Below, piece after piece: positions 54,525-55,998 of a stretch of 55,998 nt of DNA. Both the position numbers and the translations under genes were made by a program. This stretch comes from an uncultured Pseudanabaenaceae cyanobacterium (GTDB taxonomy: Bacteria > Cyanobacteriota > Cyanobacteriia > PCC-9006 > JAAUQQ01), in contig CALLAT010000048.1 of assembly GCA_938002085.1 (NCBI GenBank), forward strand, positions 1 to 55,998, read 5' to 3'. The notes beneath the pieces were generated by a model, which saw only the letters and a program-made list of their open reading frames with translations, ran no database searches and was not told the DNA's origin. Each line of letters opens with the position of its first letter. The first letter of the stretch is position 1.

Positions 54525-55754
54525 ATGAGCTTTATCCCTAACTTTGGCCCGACCCTCGGTTTAGTTGCCGCTGCCCCTGTGGCGATCGCTGCCAGCTTAC
54601 TCTCCGCAGCCCCAGCCCAGGCCCAATTCACCGATGTTCAATCCAGTAACTGGGCTGCAACCTACATCGAAGCCCTCTCCCAACGGGGCATTGTCAGCGG
54701 CTTTCCCGACGGCAGCTTCCGCCCCAACGAGCCCGTCACCCGCGCCCAGTATGCGGCCATTGTGGATAAAGCCTTTTCTGTGGCCCCCAATCGCAGTTAC
54801 CAAGCCTTTGGCGATGTGCGTAGTAATTTTTGGGCTGCCCCGGCAATTGAGTCGGCTTATACAACTGGCTTCCTCAGCGGCTACCCTGGCAGTGAATTCC
54901 GCCCCGGTGAGAATATTCCCCGGGTGCAGGTTCTCGTGTCTTTGGCGAATGGTTTGGGCTATGAGCCAAGTAATGCGATCGCCGATAGCCTCGGCCTTTA
55001 CCAAGATGCGGGTTCCATCCCCAACTACGCGACTCGTAGCATCGCTGCTGCCACGGACAATGATCTGGTGGTCAATTACCCCAATGTCGACCAGCTCAAT
55101 CCCAACCGCCGCGCCACCCGTGCCGAAGTCGCTGCCTTCATTTACCAGGCCCTGACAAATCAGTCTCAGGTTTCCCGCCTCAACTCTCCCTATGTGGCAG
55201 GTCTTGCTAATGCGCCCGTGGCCAATGCGCCGGTTGCTATCCCTGCAGGCACGAGTCTAGCAGTGCGCTATGAGACGGCTGAGAAAATCTACGTTGCGCC
55301 TAACGAGCCTGATCCCGTTCCAGTCACCCTCACCACGGCCCAGGCGATTCAAACCCAAGGGGGTCGCATTCTGGTTCCCTCCGGCAGTGAGGTCATGGGC
55401 GTTGTCCAATCCGATGATGACGGTGCCCAGTTCTTTGCTGAGCAGCTGAAGCTGGCCAGTGGCGAAGTCTATACCCTCGATGCGACTTCCCAAGTGGTGA
55501 CCACGAAAGAAGTTATTCGTCGGGGAGCTGGGGCGGGTCGTATTGTTCGTGATGCTGCGATTGGGGCGGGAGCTGCCGCTGTGATTTCGGGCGTGACGGG
55601 CGATCGCAAAATCGAAGCCACGGAAGTTCTGGGCGGCGCTGGAGCGGGTGCCATCATCGGCGTCTTCACGGGTCGCAGTAAGAGTGAGTTATTCGTTATC
55701 GATCCTGAAACGGACTTAACCTTGACTCTGACAGGTCCCGTTACGGTTCAATAG
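54525..55754 (+). CDS. SLH-domain cell-surface protein with a glycine-zipper C-terminus
   Basis: 409 residues. A hydrophobic signal segment (LGLVAAAPVAIAASLLSAAPAQA) is followed by three SLH modules: FTDVQSSNWAATYIEALSQRG with FPDGSFRPNEPVTRAQ, then FGDVRSNFWAAPAIESAYTTG with YPGSEFRPGENIPRVQ, and a third with LNPNRRATRAEVAAFIYQAL. SLH domains bind pyruvylated cell-wall polymers. Residues 240-409 form a beta-rich part and a glycine-zipper-like segment (GAGAGRIVRDAAIGAGAAAVISG) that may insert into membrane. A terminator follows. Confidence 0.88.
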   Translation: MSFIPNFGPTLGLVAAAPVAIAASLLSAAPAQAQFTDVQSSNWAATYIEALSQRGIVSGFPDGSFRPNEPVTRAQYAAIVDKAFSVAPNRSYQAFGDVRSNFWAAPAIESAYTTGFLSGYPGSEFRPGENIPRVQVLVSLANGLGYEPSNAIADSLGLYQDAGSIPNYATRSIAAATDNDLVVNYPNVDQLNPNRRATRAEVAAFIYQALTNQSQVSRLNSPYVAGLANAPVANAPVAIPAGTSLAVRYETAEKIYVAPNEPDPVPVTLTTAQAIQTQGGRILVPSGSEVMGVVQSDDDGAQFFAEQLKLASGEVYTLDATSQVVTTKEVIRRGAGAGRIVRDAAIGAGAAAVISGVTGDRKIEATEVLGGAGAGAIIGVFTGRSKSELFVIDPETDLTLTLTGPVTVQ

Positions 55755-55785
55755 ACCATTCACTTTCTGAATTGCTCCCTCATTG

Positions 55786-55846
55786 ACAGCCCCTAGATTT
55801 GCCAGGGTCAGCTAACCCTTGCTGATGGCAAATCTAGAGGCTGTTT
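55786..55846 (+). terminator. Terminator-like hairpin after the SLH gene
   Basis: ACAGCCCCTAGATTTGCCA pairs with TGGCAAATCTAGAGGCTGT, one mismatch, around a 21-base loop, and is followed by TTTTGCTTT. Confidence 0.75.
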
Positions 55847-55858
55847 TGCTTTGGATTA

Positions 55859-55998
55859 CCTGAGTTCGACGGCTCGCAAAAGCACTGGCGAAGCAAGCTA
55901 GGAATAAATTCCCAGCCCAAGAGCGCAAGCCCACTTTAGTGGGCTGTAACCCTCGCTGGTGGGCTGTTCAGTCCGTTTTAACGGACTTGAGCTTTGAG
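55859..55998. mobile_element. Partial MITE-like element, inverted copy of the one at 41713-41911
   Basis: Starts with the same end (CCTGAGTTCGAC) and, inverted, matches 41772-41912 at more than 90% identity by eye, including the AGCCCACTTTAGTGGGCT-type and GTCCGTTTTAACGGAC palindromes. The other end is cut by the window. Confidence 0.75.

Noticed and set aside
1-55998. CRISPR arrays.
   Set aside because: I saw no regularly spaced identical repeats with unique spacers; the repeats found are isolated or paired.

Overview
The window is cyanobacterial chromosome. HIP1-type GCGATCGC palindromes are frequent, and there are CP43-like chlorophyll antenna proteins, a phycobilisome linker with a membrane tail, a FutA/IdiA-type iron-binding protein, isiA-isiB, and the cyanobacterial lpxC-fabZ-lpxA-lpxB cluster. 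I cannot name the genus from sequence alone.

Layout. 1-7.9 kb holds dnaX (minus, cut by the window edge), a CACHE-HAMP adenylate cyclase, a Na+/Ca2+ exchanger and an oligopeptidase B. 7.9-9.1 kb is AT-rich and has a tight cluster of DnaA-box-like 9-mers (8253-8337), a candidate replication origin. 9-11.7 kb has three cell-envelope hypothetical genes and an unlisted 50-residue membrane protein on the other strand. 11.9-12.4 kb has a TA-flanked MITE and two copies of a structured minus-strand element, each ending in a terminator. 12.6-21.7 kb has argJ, a Ser/Thr kinase, an ABC1-family kinase, a PP2C phosphatase and cysK. 21.7-24.9 kb (minus) has an M41-like metalloprotease, a VanY-type carboxypeptidase, a phosphoribosyltransferase and a family-4 uracil-DNA glycosylase. 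25-35 kb is a surface-polysaccharide block: two glycosyltransferases, an ABC exporter (permease plus Wzt-like ATPase) and two acyltransferase-3 membrane proteins.

35-50 kb is an iron-stress photosynthesis island. It contains bacterioferritin, a same-strand gene set (CP43-like/PsaL fusion, second CP43-like antenna, Cys-rich membrane protein, [2Fe-2S] ferredoxin, CpcL-like linker) closed by one terminator, FutA with Fur-box-like palindromes, a truncated IS1-type transposase gene, Dps, a thioredoxin-like ferredoxin, canonical isiA, flavodoxin isiB and an alpha/beta-hydrolase-fold protein lacking the nucleophile serine. Together these genes could scavenge and store iron, swap ferredoxin for flavodoxin and rebuild the photosystem I antenna. 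The combination of a PsaL-fused antenna, a second antenna, a dedicated ferredoxin and a membrane-anchored phycobilisome linker in one apparent operon is the most interesting feature of the window.

50.5-55.8 kb has tRNA-Gly(CCC), the lipid A genes and an SLH-domain protein. The window ends inside a dispersed repeat that also occurs, inverted, near 41.8 kb.
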